Assembly (NCBI GenBank): GCA_036262035.1
Contig: DATAJS010000028.1
Coordinates: 1-64,000, forward strand
Origin: Burkholderiales bacterium
GTDB taxonomy: Bacteria > Pseudomonadota > Gammaproteobacteria > Burkholderiales > SG8-41
DNA: 64,000 nucleotides
Reading direction: 5' to 3'
The position numbers and the translations under genes were made by a program. The notes beneath the pieces are model-generated. The model did not search any database and was not told where the DNA came from. It saw nothing but the letters and a program-made list of their open reading frames with translations. Shown one piece after another: positions 30,936 to 40,949 of this stretch. Every line of letters starts with the position of its first letter. The first letter of the stretch is position 1.

Positions 30936-32801
30936 TTGAACACCGCACCGCAATCCGTCCCTCGCCGTTACCCCGTGGGCGCCGAAGCCGTCGGCGGCGC
31001 GGCGTCGTTCAGGGTGTGGGCACCGGGGCACGCGCGCGTCGCGGTCGCCGTCGACGGCTGCGGCGACTTCGAGCTGCAGGCGGAAGGCGACGGTTACTTC
31101 TCGGGAATGCGCGCTGCGACGCCGGTGGGCACGCTCTACCGCCTCCGGCTCGACGATGCGAAGCTCGTCCCCGACGCCGCTTCGCGCTTCCAGCCGCAGG
31201 GCCATCTCGGGCCTTCGGCGCTCGTCGATCCGCACGCCTATCGCTGGCGTGATGCTGCGTGGCGCGGCCTCGAGCGCGAAGGTCAGGTGCTGTACGAGAT
31301 GCACGTCGGCACGTTCACGCGCGAAGGCACGTGGCGCGCGGCGACGCGCGAGCTTCCCGCGCTGGCCGACCTCGGCATCACCGCGCTCGAGCTCATGCCG
31401 GTCGGCGAGTTCCCCGGTGAGTTCGGCTGGGGTTACGACGTCGTGCACTACTACGCCCCGACGCGTCTCTACGGGACGCCGGAGGACATGCGCGCTTTCG
31501 TCGACGAAGCGCACCGGCTCGGGATGGGCGTCATCCTCGACGTGGTCTACAACCACTGCGCCGCGATCGGCTGCTTTCTGCCGGACTACACCCCGAAGTA
31601 CTTCAGCCGGCGCCACAAGAACGACTGGGGCCATTCGCTCAACTTCGACGGCGAAGGCGCCGGCGCGGTGCGCGAGTTCTTCCTCGCCAACGTCGATTAC
31701 TGGGTGAGCGAGTTCCATCTCGACGGCTTTCGCTTCGACGCGACGCAATCGATCGTCGACGATTCCCCGACGCACATCCTGGCCCAGATGGCGGAGCGCT
31801 CGCGCACGGCGGCGCGCGGTCGCGGTATCTATCTCGTCGGCGAGAACGAACCTCAGGACGTGAACCTGCTGCGCGACGCCCATGACGGAGGACACGGCCT
31901 GGACGCGTTGTGGAACGACGACTTCCACCACAGCGCACGCGTCGCGGTCACGGGGCGCACCGAGGCCTATTACCTCGATTACCGCGGCAGGCCGCAGGAA
32001 TTCGTGTCGGCCGCGAAACGCGGCTTCCTGTACCAGGGCCAGCACTATGCGTGGCAGAAACAGAACCGCGGCTCGCCGACGCGCGGCCTGGACGCCGCGC
32101 GCTTCGTGACCTTTCTGCAGAACCACGACCAGGTGGCGAACTCGGCGCGGGGCTTGCGCCTTGCCGCGCTGACGAGCCCCGGGCGGCTGCGCGCCGCGAC
32201 CGCGCTGCTCCTGCTCGCGCCGCAGACGCCGATGCTGTTCCAGGGGCAGGAGTTCGCCGCGTCCGCGCCGTTCCTGTATTTCGCCGACAACGCGCCCGCC
32301 GACGCGAGGATGGTGCGCACAGGGCGCGGCGAGTTCCTCCGGCAGTTCCAGAGCACCGCGGCCGAGGGCCACGTGCTGCTCGCCGACCCGGCGGTGCGCG
32401 AAACCTTCGAGCGCTGCAAGCTGGATCTTGCCGAACGCGCGGCCCACGCCGAGGTTTACGCGCTGCACCGCGACCTCATCGCGTTGAGGAAGAGCGATGC
32501 GGTCTTCAGCGCCGCGGCGCGACTCGAGATCGACGGCGCGGTGCTCGCCTCCGAAGCGTTCGCGCTGCGCTACTTCGGCGGTGAGACGGGCGACCGCCTC
32601 ATCATCGTCAACTTCGGCGCCGAGCTCGCGCTGAGCCCGGTGCCGGAGCCGCTGCTCGCGCCGCCGCCCGGTGCGGCGTGGTCTCTCCTCTGGTCGTCGG
32701 AGGCCGTCGCTTACGGCGGCGACGGCACGCCGCCGCCCGAATGCGCGGCGGTCTGGCGAGTGCCGGCGCACGGCGCGCTCGCCTTCGCCGCCCATCGCTG
32801 A
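30936..32801 (+). CDS. treZ: Malto-oligosyltrehalose trehalohydrolase
   Basis: TreZ (GH13) releases trehalose from maltooligosyl-trehalose made by TreY. The 621-aa product has an N-terminal carbohydrate-binding beta domain ([20 protein letters not shown]), a TIM barrel and a C-terminal beta domain. Expected catalytic residues are D268 (GFRFDATQS), E303 (VGENEPQD) and D398 ([10 protein letters not shown]). The family motif [17 protein letters not shown] is present. Translation appears to begin at TTG 30936, because a later start would remove the conserved RRYPVGAE. TreY, which makes its substrate, is not in the window, nor are glycogen genes. Confidence 0.92.
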   Translation: MNTAPQSVPRRYPVGAEAVGGAASFRVWAPGHARVAVAVDGCGDFELQAEGDGYFSGMRAATPVGTLYRLRLDDAKLVPDAASRFQPQGHLGPSALVDPHAYRWRDAAWRGLEREGQVLYEMHVGTFTREGTWRAATRELPALADLGITALELMPVGEFPGEFGWGYDVVHYYAPTRLYGTPEDMRAFVDEAHRLGMGVILDVVYNHCAAIGCFLPDYTPKYFSRRHKNDWGHSLNFDGEGAGAVREFFLANVDYWVSEFHLDGFRFDATQSIVDDSPTHILAQMAERSRTAARGRGIYLVGENEPQDVNLLRDAHDGGHGLDALWNDDFHHSARVAVTGRTEAYYLDYRGRPQEFVSAAKRGFLYQGQHYAWQKQNRGSPTRGLDAARFVTFLQNHDQVANSARGLRLAALTSPGRLRAATALLLLAPQTPMLFQGQEFAASAPFLYFADNAPADARMVRTGRGEFLRQFQSTAAEGHVLLADPAVRETFERCKLDLAERAAHAEVYALHRDLIALRKSDAVFSAAARLEIDGAVLASEAFALRYFGGETGDRLIIVNFGAELALSPVPEPLLAPPPGAAWSLLWSSEAVAYGGDGTPPPECAAVWRVPAHGALAFAAHR

Positions 32802-32971
32802 CCGCAGGACATTTCGCACGGCCGCACGCGAATTCGCGCGGCTGCCGCCGGCCGAGCCGCAGTTTGTCGCGTGCTACAATCGGCCGTGTTTCTCCTGTCT
32901 TCACACATGCGGCGACCTGACCGACAACGACAGTCGAAAACCTCAGGGACTTACCAAAGCCGCGCTTCACC

Positions 32972-33718
32972 ATGCGCATCCTCGTGAGCAACGACGACGG
33001 CTACTTCGCGCCGGGTATCAGCGTGCTCGCCGAAGCGCTTTCGGAGTGCGCCGAAGTCACCGTCGTCGCTCCCGAGCGCGACCGCAGCGGCTCCAGCAAC
33101 TCGCTCACGCTCGACCGGCCGCTGTCGGTGCGGCGCGCGCCCAACGGCTTCTTCTACGTGAACGGCACGCCGACCGATTGCGTGCACCTCGCGGTCACCG
33201 GACTGCTCGAAGCGCTGCCCGACGTCGTGGTCTCCGGCGTCAATTACGGCGCCAATATGGGCGACGACACGATCTACTCGGGCACCGTCGCCGCGGCGAC
33301 CGAAGGCTTTCTGCTCGGCATCCCGTCGATCGCGGTGTCTCTGGTCGCCGAAGGCGGCGGCCACTTCGAGACGGCTGCGCGCGTCGCGTGCGACCTGGTG
33401 CGACGCTTCGCAGATCGCCCGCTCGCGCCGCCGGTCCTGCTCAACGTGAACGTGCCCGACGTCGCGCCCGGCGAAGTGCGCGGCACCGCGGTCACGCGCC
33501 TCGGCAGACGCCACAAGGCCGAACCGGTCGTGAAGTCGACCACGCCGCGCGGTGGAGTCGTGTACTGGGTCGGCGCCGCGGGCGGCGCGCAGGACGCCGG
33601 TGCCGGCACCGATTTCCATGCCGCCGCGAACGGCATGGTCTCGATCACGCCGCTGCAGGTCGACCTCACGCGCTATTCGCAGATGCAGGCGATCTCCGAC
33701 TGGATGGGGGCGGCGTGA
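32972..33718 (+). CDS. surE: 5'/3'-nucleotidase SurE
   Basis: SurE is a metal-dependent nucleoside monophosphatase linked to stationary-phase survival. The 248-aa product starts [16 protein letters not shown], with metal ligands D8 and D9. It also contains [15 protein letters not shown] (Ser ligand region), [12 protein letters not shown] and [20 protein letters not shown]. It opens the surE-pcm-nlpD cluster; pcm starts within its last codons (GTGA overlap). A TACAAT box at about 32874 could be part of its promoter, but no good -35 was seen. Confidence 0.97.
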   Translation: MRILVSNDDGYFAPGISVLAEALSECAEVTVVAPERDRSGSSNSLTLDRPLSVRRAPNGFFYVNGTPTDCVHLAVTGLLEALPDVVVSGVNYGANMGDDTIYSGTVAAATEGFLLGIPSIAVSLVAEGGGHFETAARVACDLVRRFADRPLAPPVLLNVNVPDVAPGEVRGTAVTRLGRRHKAEPVVKSTTPRGGVVYWVGAAGGAQDAGAGTDFHAAANGMVSITPLQVDLTRYSQMQAISDWMGAA

Positions 33719-34386
33719 CGGGCCAGCACACCGGCATCGGCATGACCTCGCAGCGCACGCGCATGCGCATGGTCGAGCGGCTGAGAGAGCAGGGCATACG
33801 CGACGAAGTCGTGCTCGCGGTCATGGGCGAGGTGCCGCGCCATCTCTTCGTCGACGAAGCGCTCGCGAGCCGCGCGTACGAGGACATCTCGCTGCCGCTC
33901 GGCTTCGGGCAGACGATCTCCAGCCCGTACACCGTCGCGCGCATGACCGAGCTCGCGCGCGCCGGCGGCCCGATCAACAAGGTGCTCGAGATCGGCACCG
34001 GCTGCGGCTACCAGGCCGCGGTCCTCGGGCGGCTCGCGAAAGAGGTGTACTCGATCGAGCGCGTCGCGGGCCTGCTCGCCAAGGCGCGCAAGCATTTCCG
34101 CGAGCTGCGCATGCTCAACGTGAGGCTGCGTCACGGCGACGGCCACATCGGCATGGCCGAGGTCGCGCCGTTCGACGCGATCGTCATGACCGCCGCCGCC
34201 ACCCACGTCCCGCGCGAGCTCCTCGACCAGCTCGCGGTCGGCGCGCGCATGATCTTTCCGATGGCGCAGGTGGGTGACAAGCGGGGCGAGCAGCGTCTGT
34301 GCGTGATCGAGCGCTCGGCTCACGGGTTCGTCGAGAAGAAGCTCGACGTGGTGAAGTTCGTGCCGATGCTGCCGGGAGTGGCGTGA
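33715..34386 (+). CDS. pcm: Protein-L-isoaspartate O-methyltransferase
   Basis: PCM repairs isoaspartyl residues in aged proteins using S-adenosylmethionine. The 223-aa product contains [37 protein letters not shown] (substrate site), the SAM-binding [15 protein letters not shown], and the C-terminal motif region [13 protein letters not shown] 33715 overlaps the surE stop (GTGA) and keeps the conserved N-terminal GIGMTS segment. ATG 33742 is an alternative. The surE-pcm-nlpD order is conserved in proteobacteria. Confidence 0.95.
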   Translation: MTGQHTGIGMTSQRTRMRMVERLREQGIRDEVVLAVMGEVPRHLFVDEALASRAYEDISLPLGFGQTISSPYTVARMTELARAGGPINKVLEIGTGCGYQAAVLGRLAKEVYSIERVAGLLAKARKHFRELRMLNVRLRHGDGHIGMAEVAPFDAIVMTAAATHVPRELLDQLAVGARMIFPMAQVGDKRGEQRLCVIERSAHGFVEKKLDVVKFVPMLPGVA

Positions 34387-35378
34387 GCGTGCGGCTGACG
34401 TTCGCGCTGGTGCCGGTCGCGCTGGCGGGCTGCGTGTCGAGCACGCCCGCGCCGGTGGTCGAGCGCAACGTGCCCGCACGGAGCACCGCTGCCGCGCCGG
34501 CGCCGGTCGTCGCGCCGGCGACGGCGCCCAGGCCCAAACCGGTGCCCTCGCGCGCCGACACGCGGCCCGAGTCCTATACGGTGAAGCCCGGCGACACCCT
34601 GTACAGCATCGCGCTCGAGCACGGACTCGACTACCGCGAGCTCGCGCTGTGGAACGGCCTCGACAACCCGGGCGCGATCCGCGTCGGCATGCAGTTGCGA
34701 TTGAACCCGCCCGCCGGTGCGCCGACGGTGGTGGTCTCGCCTTTGAAAGGCTCGACGAGCGCCGTCGAAAGCCGGCCGTTGGGCACTGCGCCCGCCGCAG
34801 CGCCGCCCGCGGTCGCATCGACACCGCTCGCGCCGGCGACGCCGAATCCCGGATCGGTGCTCACCGAGCCGAAGGCGGTACGGCTGCCGTATTCCGAGCA
34901 GGCGCTCGCACAGCTGTCGAAGCCGCCGGCGGCGCCGCCCGCGGCGCCGACGAGCGCCGATGCGCGTCCCGAGCCCAAAGCCGACAGCAGCGAGACCGCG
35001 CGCGGTCCCGAGGACGTCGAATGGGCGTGGCCGGTGAAAGGCAAGGTCGTCGGCACCTTCAACGACTCCACGAGCAAAGGCATCGCGATCGCCGGCAAGC
35101 TCGGCCAGCCGGTGCTGGCGAGCGCGCCCGGACGCGTGATCTTCAGCGGCACCGGCATCCGCGGTTTCGGCAAGCTCGTGGTCATCAAGCACAACAACAC
35201 CTATTTGAGCGTCTACGCCCACAACAGCGAGCTCAACGTGAAGGAAGGCCAGACCGTCGCACGCGGCCAGAAGATCGCCGAGATGGGCAACACCGACGCC
35301 GACCAGGTGAAGCTGCACTTCGAGATCCGCCGCTTCGGCAAGCCGGTCGATCCGCTGAAGCTCCTGCCTTCCGGTTAG
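34383..35378 (+). CDS. nlpD: NlpD-like LysM/M23 lipoprotein (amidase activator)
   Basis: NlpD is an outer-membrane lipoprotein that activates cell-wall amidases during cell separation. The 331-aa product begins at GTG 34383 (overlapping pcm) with a short signal peptide and lipobox VALAGC. A LysM peptidoglycan-binding domain spans about residues 65-108 ([18 protein letters not shown]). A long Pro/Ala linker precedes an M23 domain (about 225-327). The first zinc ligand His is replaced (KGIAIAGK instead of HxGxD), as in E. coli NlpD, so it is probably a non-catalytic activator. The usual next gene rpoS is absent; tgpA converges, with overlapping stop codons. Confidence 0.93.
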   Translation: MSVRLTFALVPVALAGCVSSTPAPVVERNVPARSTAAAPAPVVAPATAPRPKPVPSRADTRPESYTVKPGDTLYSIALEHGLDYRELALWNGLDNPGAIRVGMQLRLNPPAGAPTVVVSPLKGSTSAVESRPLGTAPAAAPPAVASTPLAPATPNPGSVLTEPKAVRLPYSEQALAQLSKPPAAPPAAPTSADARPEPKADSSETARGPEDVEWAWPVKGKVVGTFNDSTSKGIAIAGKLGQPVLASAPGRVIFSGTGIRGFGKLVVIKHNNTYLSVYAHNSELNVKEGQTVARGQKIAEMGNTDADQVKLHFEIRRFGKPVDPLKLLPSG

Positions 35379-37315
35379 GCGCGCAGCTCCTGCGCGAGCT
35401 TCTTCAGCCGCGCCACGTTCGCGCCTCGCGCCATCCCGCCGTAACGCAGGCCCACGTAGAGCGCGACGAAATCGCGCACCCGTGAAGCGAGGTCGGGCCG
35501 CGACGCGCTGACGCGTTCGGCATAGGCGAACGGTCCCTCGGCCGCGTCGCGCGCGAGACCTTTGGCCGCGAGCTTCCGGCAGAACGCGAGATAGATGCGC
35601 ACGACCGGGTCGTCGACGCGCACCCTGAGCCGGCGCAGCGTGAAGAAGGCGACGACGAGGATCACCGCCCCGGTCGCCGCGAGGAGCAGCCCGGCGAGCG
35701 TGCGCCATGTCGCGTCGTCGAGCCCGACGCGGGTGAGCAGAGCGCGCTGGCGCTCGGGCGTGTAGCCGAGCACCCACTGGTTCCAGCTGTTCGCGAGCGA
35801 GTCCCACGTCAGACGCAGCCGCCGCATCACCACGTTGTCGCCACGCATGAAGAGCGGCACGCCCGCGACATCCGCCGCAGCCAGCCCACGCTCGATGCGC
35901 GCAGGCGACACCGCTGCGGTCGGATCGACGCGCACCCAGCCGCGGCCTTCGAGCCACACTTCGGTCCATGCGTGCGCGTCCGCCTGGCGCACGATGAGGT
36001 AATCGCCGATCGGATTCGCTTCGCCGCCCAGATAACCGGTCACGACGCGCGCGGGGATGCCGGCCGCGCGCATGAGCACCGCGAACGCGGAGGAGTAGTG
36101 CTCGCAGAAACCGGCGCGCGAATCGAACAGGAACTCGTCGACCATGTTCACGCCGAGCGGCGGCGGCGCGAGCGTGTAGGTGAACCGCTCACGGCCGAAC
36201 ATCGCGTACGCCGCTTCGACGATCGCCGCGTCGGACTTGTGGCGCGCACGCAAGGAGCGCGCGAGCTCGAGGGTGCGCGGATTGAAGCCCGCCGGCAGCT
36301 CCAGCGCGCGGTCCAGGTTCGGCCGGGGCTCGTCGGCGCCGTAGGTGTAATCGAGATACGACCTCATGTCGTAGCGCATGCGCGCGGTCACCGGCCGCGG
36401 CGAGATGAGCTGGAAATCGTTGGTGACCAGCGTTCCCGGCGGCACGGTGGACGGAAGATCGAGCGCGAAGAGCCACGCCTTGCCGTGCGGCTCGAGGGTG
36501 ACGCTGTAATCGACCGGCTGGTCTCGCGCGTCGTACTTGATGCGCGCGTACATGCGCCGCGGCGCGCGCCACGTCCTGCCGTCGTAATCCCACAGTACGG
36601 GCCCGCGCCAGTACATCCGCTTCGACTCGGGAATGGGCGTCTTGAACTCGACGCGAAACGCCACGGCGTCGGAGAGCGCGACGTCGGTCACGCTGCCCGG
36701 CGACATCGTGTCCGACAGCCCCGTCGACGCGCGCTGCGTATCGGCGGGCATGCCCCACAGCGGCCCCTGCACGCGCGGGAACAGCACGAACAGCACGAGC
36801 ATGAGCGGCACCGCCTGCCCGAGCAGCAGGGCCGAGGTTCGCAACTGCGGCAGCACGCTCTGCGGCGAGCGCGTGTAGTTGATGCCGATCATCCCCCCGG
36901 TGATGAACCAGACGCACGCCAGCATGTACAGCGCGGTGGGGATGGTCTGCGAGTACAGGAAGTTGGTGATGACGAGGAAGTACGACAGGAAGATGAGGAG
37001 CAGGGCGTCGCGCCGGTTGTGCATCTCGAGCAGCTTCAGCCCCAGCATCACGACCAGCAGCGCGACGCCGGCGTCGCGGCCGAAGAGCGTGCCGTACTGG
37101 AAGTAGACGCCCGCGCTCGCCCCCGCGACGATCACGATGAGCAGCGCGCGCGGCGGCAGGTCGCGCCGGGCCCGGGCGAGATAGGTGCGCCACAGGAGGA
37201 GCATCGCGACCAGCCCCGACAGCCACCACGGCAGCCTCTCCACGTGCGGCGCGGTCACCAGCGCGAGCGCGAGGGTCAGCCACAGCGTGTGGCGCAGGTC
37301 GAGGTTCGCGCTCAT
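35375..37315 (-). CDS. tgpA: TgpA-like membrane transglutaminase
   Basis: TgpA is an inner-membrane protein with a periplasmic transglutaminase-like domain, essential in Pseudomonas aeruginosa. The 646-aa product has about six N-terminal membrane helices (DUF3488 region, residues 1-190). The transglutaminase core carries C404 (AGFCEHYSSAF), H448 (DAHAWTEVW) and D464 (VRVDPTAAV). One more helix (LAGLLLAATGAVILVVAFF) and a DUF4129-type C-terminus follow. The start ATG overlaps the DUF58 stop (ATGA), and the much longer open frame upstream is an artefact of that overlap. It forms an operon with moxR and DUF58. Confidence 0.94.
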   Translation of the reverse strand: MSANLDLRHTLWLTLALALVTAPHVERLPWWLSGLVAMLLLWRTYLARARRDLPPRALLIVIVAGASAGVYFQYGTLFGRDAGVALLVVMLGLKLLEMHNRRDALLLIFLSYFLVITNFLYSQTIPTALYMLACVWFITGGMIGINYTRSPQSVLPQLRTSALLLGQAVPLMLVLFVLFPRVQGPLWGMPADTQRASTGLSDTMSPGSVTDVALSDAVAFRVEFKTPIPESKRMYWRGPVLWDYDGRTWRAPRRMYARIKYDARDQPVDYSVTLEPHGKAWLFALDLPSTVPPGTLVTNDFQLISPRPVTARMRYDMRSYLDYTYGADEPRPNLDRALELPAGFNPRTLELARSLRARHKSDAAIVEAAYAMFGRERFTYTLAPPPLGVNMVDEFLFDSRAGFCEHYSSAFAVLMRAAGIPARVVTGYLGGEANPIGDYLIVRQADAHAWTEVWLEGRGWVRVDPTAAVSPARIERGLAAADVAGVPLFMRGDNVVMRRLRLTWDSLANSWNQWVLGYTPERQRALLTRVGLDDATWRTLAGLLLAATGAVILVVAFFTLRRLRVRVDDPVVRIYLAFCRKLAAKGLARDAAEGPFAYAERVSASRPDLASRVRDFVALYVGLRYGGMARGANVARLKKLAQELRA

Positions 37316-38253
37316 ACGAGGGCGAGCGCGTGCAGGCAGCGCTCGCGGTGCGCGACGCCGGTGGCGGCGTCGATGCTCGCGTTCGGCAGGCTCAGGGCGT
37401 AGGCGATGCCCGCCGCGTCGGCGTCGAGCACCCAGCGCGTCAACCGCGAGATCTTGTCCTCGAGTGGGAGGTGCGGGGGCGCGCTGTCGAGCGACAGACG
37501 CAGCTCCGCCGGCGCGTAGCCCGTGAACTGCTTGGTGAGCAGCCCCTGCTCGCGCGCCGCGGCTTTCCACGCGATGTGACGCGGCGAATCGCCCGGATGG
37601 TACTGGCGCAGACCGTAGAAATCGTCGTGGCCTTCGCCGTGGCCCGAGCCTTCGGCGCCGCCGGCCGCGAGCGGCGGCAGCGGAACGCCCGCAGGCGCCG
37701 GCCTCGGATACACGACGCAATGCGTGTCGAGGTCGACGTACGACCAGCCGCGATAGAGCGCGACCGGATAGCGCGTGTAGAGCGTGAGCCGGCCCGGGTA
37801 GAGAAGCCCGCGGCGCTCCGCAGGGACGGCCGCGGTCGCGACGCTCGCGCCTTCGGCCGGAACGTCGACGATGTCGTGGTCCGTCTCGTCGCGCGCGACC
37901 ACGAGGCCGAAGCGCGGCGTGCGCGTCGGATTGCGCAGCGCGATCGGGAAGCGCGCGACGTCCCCGGCGAACACCGGCTCGGCCTTACCCGCCGTCACGC
38001 GCAAGCCGGCGAGATTGCGGAAGGTGTGGAGCATCGCCACGACCGCGAGGCCGCCCAGCAGGAAGGTGAGGATGAAGCCGAGCGAGAGCGCGTAGTTGAT
38101 CGAGCCGGTGAGCATGAGCAGCAGCACCGCCGCGAACATCACCCCCGCCTTCGAGGGCAGGATGAAGATGCGCCGCTGCACCAGCACCACCTCGCCGCGC
38201 TCCGGGCCGTGCAGGCGGAAGAGCCAGGTGGTGAAAGGCCTGAGGAGCTGCAT
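37312..38253 (-). CDS. DUF58 domain membrane protein
   Basis: This 313-aa protein has two N-terminal membrane helices (VMFAAVLLLMLTGSINYALSLGF and the following segment, up to about residue 72). A cytoplasmic or periplasmic region ends in the DUF58 signature DDFYGLRQYHPGDSPRHIAW. DUF58 proteins carry a von Willebrand A-like fold and nearly always pair with MoxR ATPases. It lies between moxR (10 bp upstream) and tgpA (overlap), the standard three-gene set. The role is thought to be assembly or quality control of an envelope protein. Confidence 0.93.
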   Translation of the reverse strand: MQLLRPFTTWLFRLHGPERGEVVLVQRRIFILPSKAGVMFAAVLLLMLTGSINYALSLGFILTFLLGGLAVVAMLHTFRNLAGLRVTAGKAEPVFAGDVARFPIALRNPTRTPRFGLVVARDETDHDIVDVPAEGASVATAAVPAERRGLLYPGRLTLYTRYPVALYRGWSYVDLDTHCVVYPRPAPAGVPLPPLAAGGAEGSGHGEGHDDFYGLRQYHPGDSPRHIAWKAAAREQGLLTKQFTGYAPAELRLSLDSAPPHLPLEDKISRLTRWVLDADAAGIAYALSLPNASIDAATGVAHRERCLHALALV

Positions 38254-38263
38254 CGGCGAGCCG

Positions 38264-39181
38264 CTAGGGCACCGCGACCTGCTTCATCAGTTGCCGGGCG
38301 ACGTCGAATCCGTTGATGCGCCGGCCTTCGGTCGCCGACAGCAGGCGGTGGCTCACCACCCCGGGGAGCACCGCCTGCACGTCTTCGGGAACGACGTGCT
38401 CGCGCTTTTCCATGAGCGCCCACGCCCGCGCCGCGTGCAGCAGCGCGAGCGCGGCGCGGGGCGAGAGGCCGTTGGCGTAATCGGACGAGGCGCGGGTGTG
38501 ATTGACGAGCGCCTGCACGTAATCGAGCAGCGCGTTCGATACGTGGATCGTCTGCGCCTGCTGCTGAAGCTCGGCGAGCTCATCGAAGCGCAGGCACGCG
38601 CCGAGCTGGGCGAGGAGGTCCCGCCGGTCCTGACCCGACAGCAGCTCGCGCTCGGCGTCCGCGCCCGGATAGCCGAGCTGGATGCGCATGAGGAAGCGGT
38701 CGAGTTGCGACTCGGGCAGCGGGAACGTGCCGACCTGGTACGACGGATTCTGCGTGGCGATGACGAAGAAAGGCGCGGGCAGCGTGCGCGTCTCGCCGTC
38801 GATGGTGACCTGCTGCTCCTCCATGGCCTCGAGCAGCGCGCTCTGCGCTTTCGGGGTCGCACGGTTCACTTCGTCCGCCAATACGACCTGCGTGAAGATC
38901 GGGCCCGGGTGGAACTGGAACGTGCCGCTGTCGCGGTTGTAGATCGACACCCCGAGGATGTCGGCAGGCAGCAGGTCGCTCGTGAACTGGATGCGCTGAA
39001 AGGACAGTCCGAGCGACGTGGCGAGGGCGTGGGCCAGGGTCGTTTTCCCGACGCCGGGGATGTCTTCGATCAGCAGGTGACCGCGCGCGAGCAGGCACGC
39101 GAGCGCGAGTCGAATCTGGATTTCCTTGCCGAGTATGACGCCGCCGACCTGCCGGACGACCTTATCGATCCTCTCGCTCAT
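38264..39181 (-). CDS. MoxR-family AAA+ ATPase
   Basis: This 305-aa chaperone-like ATPase has Walker A (IEDIPGVGKTTLAHALA, around residue 42), Walker B (VVLADEVNRATPKAQSALLE), sensor 1 (VIATQNPS) and the sensor 2 helical domain (LSPRAALALLHAARAWA). MoxR proteins work with DUF58 partners to mature specific protein complexes. It is the first gene of the moxR-DUF58-tgpA operon. TgpA is therefore a candidate client, which is inference from the operon. Confidence 0.95.
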   Translation of the reverse strand: MSERIDKVVRQVGGVILGKEIQIRLALACLLARGHLLIEDIPGVGKTTLAHALATSLGLSFQRIQFTSDLLPADILGVSIYNRDSGTFQFHPGPIFTQVVLADEVNRATPKAQSALLEAMEEQQVTIDGETRTLPAPFFVIATQNPSYQVGTFPLPESQLDRFLMRIQLGYPGADAERELLSGQDRRDLLAQLGACLRFDELAELQQQAQTIHVSNALLDYVQALVNHTRASSDYANGLSPRAALALLHAARAWALMEKREHVVPEDVQAVLPGVVSHRLLSATEGRRINGFDVARQLMKQVAVP

Positions 39182-39203
39182 GGGCTCCCGAGTTTGCCAT
39201 ACC

Positions 39204-39572
39204 TCATACGAAGATCGCCGCGATCACCTGGCGGCCTTCGGCCATCAGAATGTTGTACGTGCGGCACGCCGCCCGGGTATCCATCGCTTCGAAGCCGACG
39301 CCTGCGGTGACGAGCGGACGGATCACGTCCGGCTTGGGAAACCGCAGCGCCGAGCCGGTGCCGAGAAGGACGAGCTCGGGCGAGCGCGCGGTGAGCACGT
39401 CGAAATCATCCGCGGTCAGCGCCTCGAAGCTCTGCGGGTTCCACGGCTCGACCTCGCCTTCGGGCGCGACGATGACCGGGCGGGTGTAGCGCTGATCGTT
39501 GACGGAGACGTAGCCGTCGCCGTACCCCGTGAAGAGATTGCGGCCGGCGGCCTTGGTGAGGTGGAGTTTCAT
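39204..39572 (-). CDS. Mth938-like (DUF498) protein
   Basis: This 122-aa protein matches the Mth938-like/DUF498 family, related to the mitochondrial complex I assembly factor NDUFAF3. Visible features are VSVNDQRYTRPVIVAPEGEV, PELVLLGTGSALRFPKPDV and the C-terminal NILMAEGRQVIAAIFV. Bacterial members are often near secretion or energy genes, but the function is not known. The start at 39572 gives MKLHLTKAAGRN. It lies 22 bp upstream of moxR and could be co-transcribed. It is divergent from alaC. Confidence 0.88.
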   Translation of the reverse strand: MKLHLTKAAGRNLFTGYGDGYVSVNDQRYTRPVIVAPEGEVEPWNPQSFEALTADDFDVLTARSPELVLLGTGSALRFPKPDVIRPLVTAGVGFEAMDTRAACRTYNILMAEGRQVIAAIFV

Positions 39573-39633
39573 GACGGCAGTGGTGGGCGGTCGCGGCGAC
39601 CTTTCGCGACCAAGCAACTGCCAAGCCGCTGAA

Positions 39634-39662
39634 TTGCTGCGGATAATCCGATAGAATTATAC
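39634..39662 (+). promoter_or_regulatory. sigma70 promoter of alaC-hom-thrC
   Basis: A -35 TTGCTG (39634-39639), exact 17-bp spacer and -10 TTATAC (39657-39662) lie in the divergent gap 68 bp before alaC. No leader peptide rich in Thr or Ile and no attenuator hairpin was seen. Confidence 0.6.
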
Positions 39663-39729
39663 GCTTTTTCACGGCGAACCCTCCGCGGCGGGCTCGCGTC
39701 CCACCTCCGAGCCCTTCACGCTTTCGCAC

Positions 39730-40914
39730 ATGGAAGAATTCCCCCGCATTCAGCGCCTGCCGCCGTACGTCTTCAACGTCACCGGCGAGCTCAAGCTCTC
39801 GGCCCGGCGTCACGGCGAGGACGTGATCGATTTCTCGATGGGCAACCCCGACGGGCCGACGCCGCAGCACATCGTCGACAAGCTCATCGAGACCGTCAGG
39901 CGCCCCGACACCCACGGCTACTCGGTATCCAAGGGAATACCTCGGCTGCGCAAGGCGATCTGCAACTGGTACCAGAAGCGCTACGCGGTCGAGCTCGATC
40001 CCGATTCCGAAGCGATCGTCACCATCGGCTCCAAGGAGGGCATCGCCCACCTCGCGCTCGCGACGCTCGACCGCGGCGACATCGTGCTCGTGCCGAACCC
40101 GAGCTATCCCATCCATATATACGGCCCGGTGATCGCGGGCGCGGACATCCACCACGTTCCGATGCATTCTGGCGTGGATTTCTTCGAAGAGCTCGAGCAG
40201 GCGATACGCGACACGTATCCCAAGCCCAAGATGCTCATCGTGAACTTCCCGAGCAATCCGACGGCGCAGTGCGTCGACCTCGCGTTCTTCGAGCGCCTGA
40301 TCGCGATCGCGCGCGAGCACCACATCTACGTGGTGCACGACCTCGCTTACGCCGACATCGTGTTCGACGGCTACCAGGCGCCTTCGATCCTGCAGGTGCC
40401 TGGTGCGCGCGACGTCGCGGTCGAGTTCTTCACGATGTCAAAGAGCTACAACATGGCGGGCTGGCGCGTGGGCTTCATGGTCGGCAACCGCGAGCTCGTC
40501 ACCGCGCTCGCGCGCATGAAGAGCTATCACGACTACGGCACGTTCACGCCCATTCAGGTCGCCTCGATCGTCGCGCTCGAAGGGCCGCAGGAATGCGTCG
40601 AGGACGTGCGCATGAGCTACCAGCGCCGGCGCGACGTGCTCTGCAGCGGCCTGCACGCATGCGGCTGGAACGTCGAGGTGCCCAGGGCGACGATGTACGT
40701 CTGGGCGCCGATCCCGGAGCAGTACAAGGCGATGGGCTCGCTCGAGTTCTCCAAGAAGCTCCTGGTCGAAGCCAAGGTCGCGGTCGCGCCCGGCGTCGGT
40801 TTCGGCCACTACGGCGACGGCCACGTGCGCTTCGCCATGATCGAAAACGAGGCGCGCACGCGCCAGGCGGTGCGCGGCATCAAGGAAATGTTCAGGAAAG
40901 ACGGTCTTTTGTGA
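39730..40914 (+). CDS. alaC: Alanine transaminase AlaC-type aminotransferase
   Basis: This class I/II PLP-dependent aminotransferase of 394 aa likely converts pyruvate and glutamate to alanine. The motifs are [41 protein letters not shown] and the PLP lysine K238 in [15 protein letters not shown]. In many betaproteobacteria this gene directly precedes hom and thrC, which led to its former annotation as an aspartate aminotransferase of the homoserine pathway; substrate choice is therefore not certain. Its last codons (MFRKDGLL) are repeated in the short gap before hom. Confidence 0.93.
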   Translation: MEEFPRIQRLPPYVFNVTGELKLSARRHGEDVIDFSMGNPDGPTPQHIVDKLIETVRRPDTHGYSVSKGIPRLRKAICNWYQKRYAVELDPDSEAIVTIGSKEGIAHLALATLDRGDIVLVPNPSYPIHIYGPVIAGADIHHVPMHSGVDFFEELEQAIRDTYPKPKMLIVNFPSNPTAQCVDLAFFERLIAIAREHHIYVVHDLAYADIVFDGYQAPSILQVPGARDVAVEFFTMSKSYNMAGWRVGFMVGNRELVTALARMKSYHDYGTFTPIQVASIVALEGPQECVEDVRMSYQRRRDVLCSGLHACGWNVEVPRATMYVWAPIPEQYKAMGSLEFSKKLLVEAKVAVAPGVGFGHYGDGHVRFAMIENEARTRQAVRGIKEMFRKDGLL

Positions 40915-40949
40915 AGACCGTCGCATTCAGGAAGGACGGTTTGCTGTGA
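40886..40949 (+). repeat. Tandem duplication at the alaC-hom junction
   Basis: The end of alaC (TTCAGGAAAGACGGTCTTTT then GTGA, from 40891) is repeated imperfectly just downstream (TTCAGGAAGGACGGTTTGCT then GTGA, from 40926). The unit is 35 bp. A 12-codon frame from GTG 40911 to TGA 40949 fills the gap; it overlaps the alaC stop at one end and the hom start at the other, and ends in the same FRKDGLL as AlaC. Confidence 0.8.

Noticed and set aside
37316-37720. N-terminal extension of TgpA by 135 codons
   Set aside because: It lies in another frame of the DUF58 gene and is rich in Arg and Pro; the ATG in the ATGA overlap gives the normal membrane start.
39634-39729. Threonine attenuator or riboswitch before alaC-hom-thrC
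   Set aside because: No Thr/Ile-rich leader peptide, terminator hairpin or known riboswitch core was seen.
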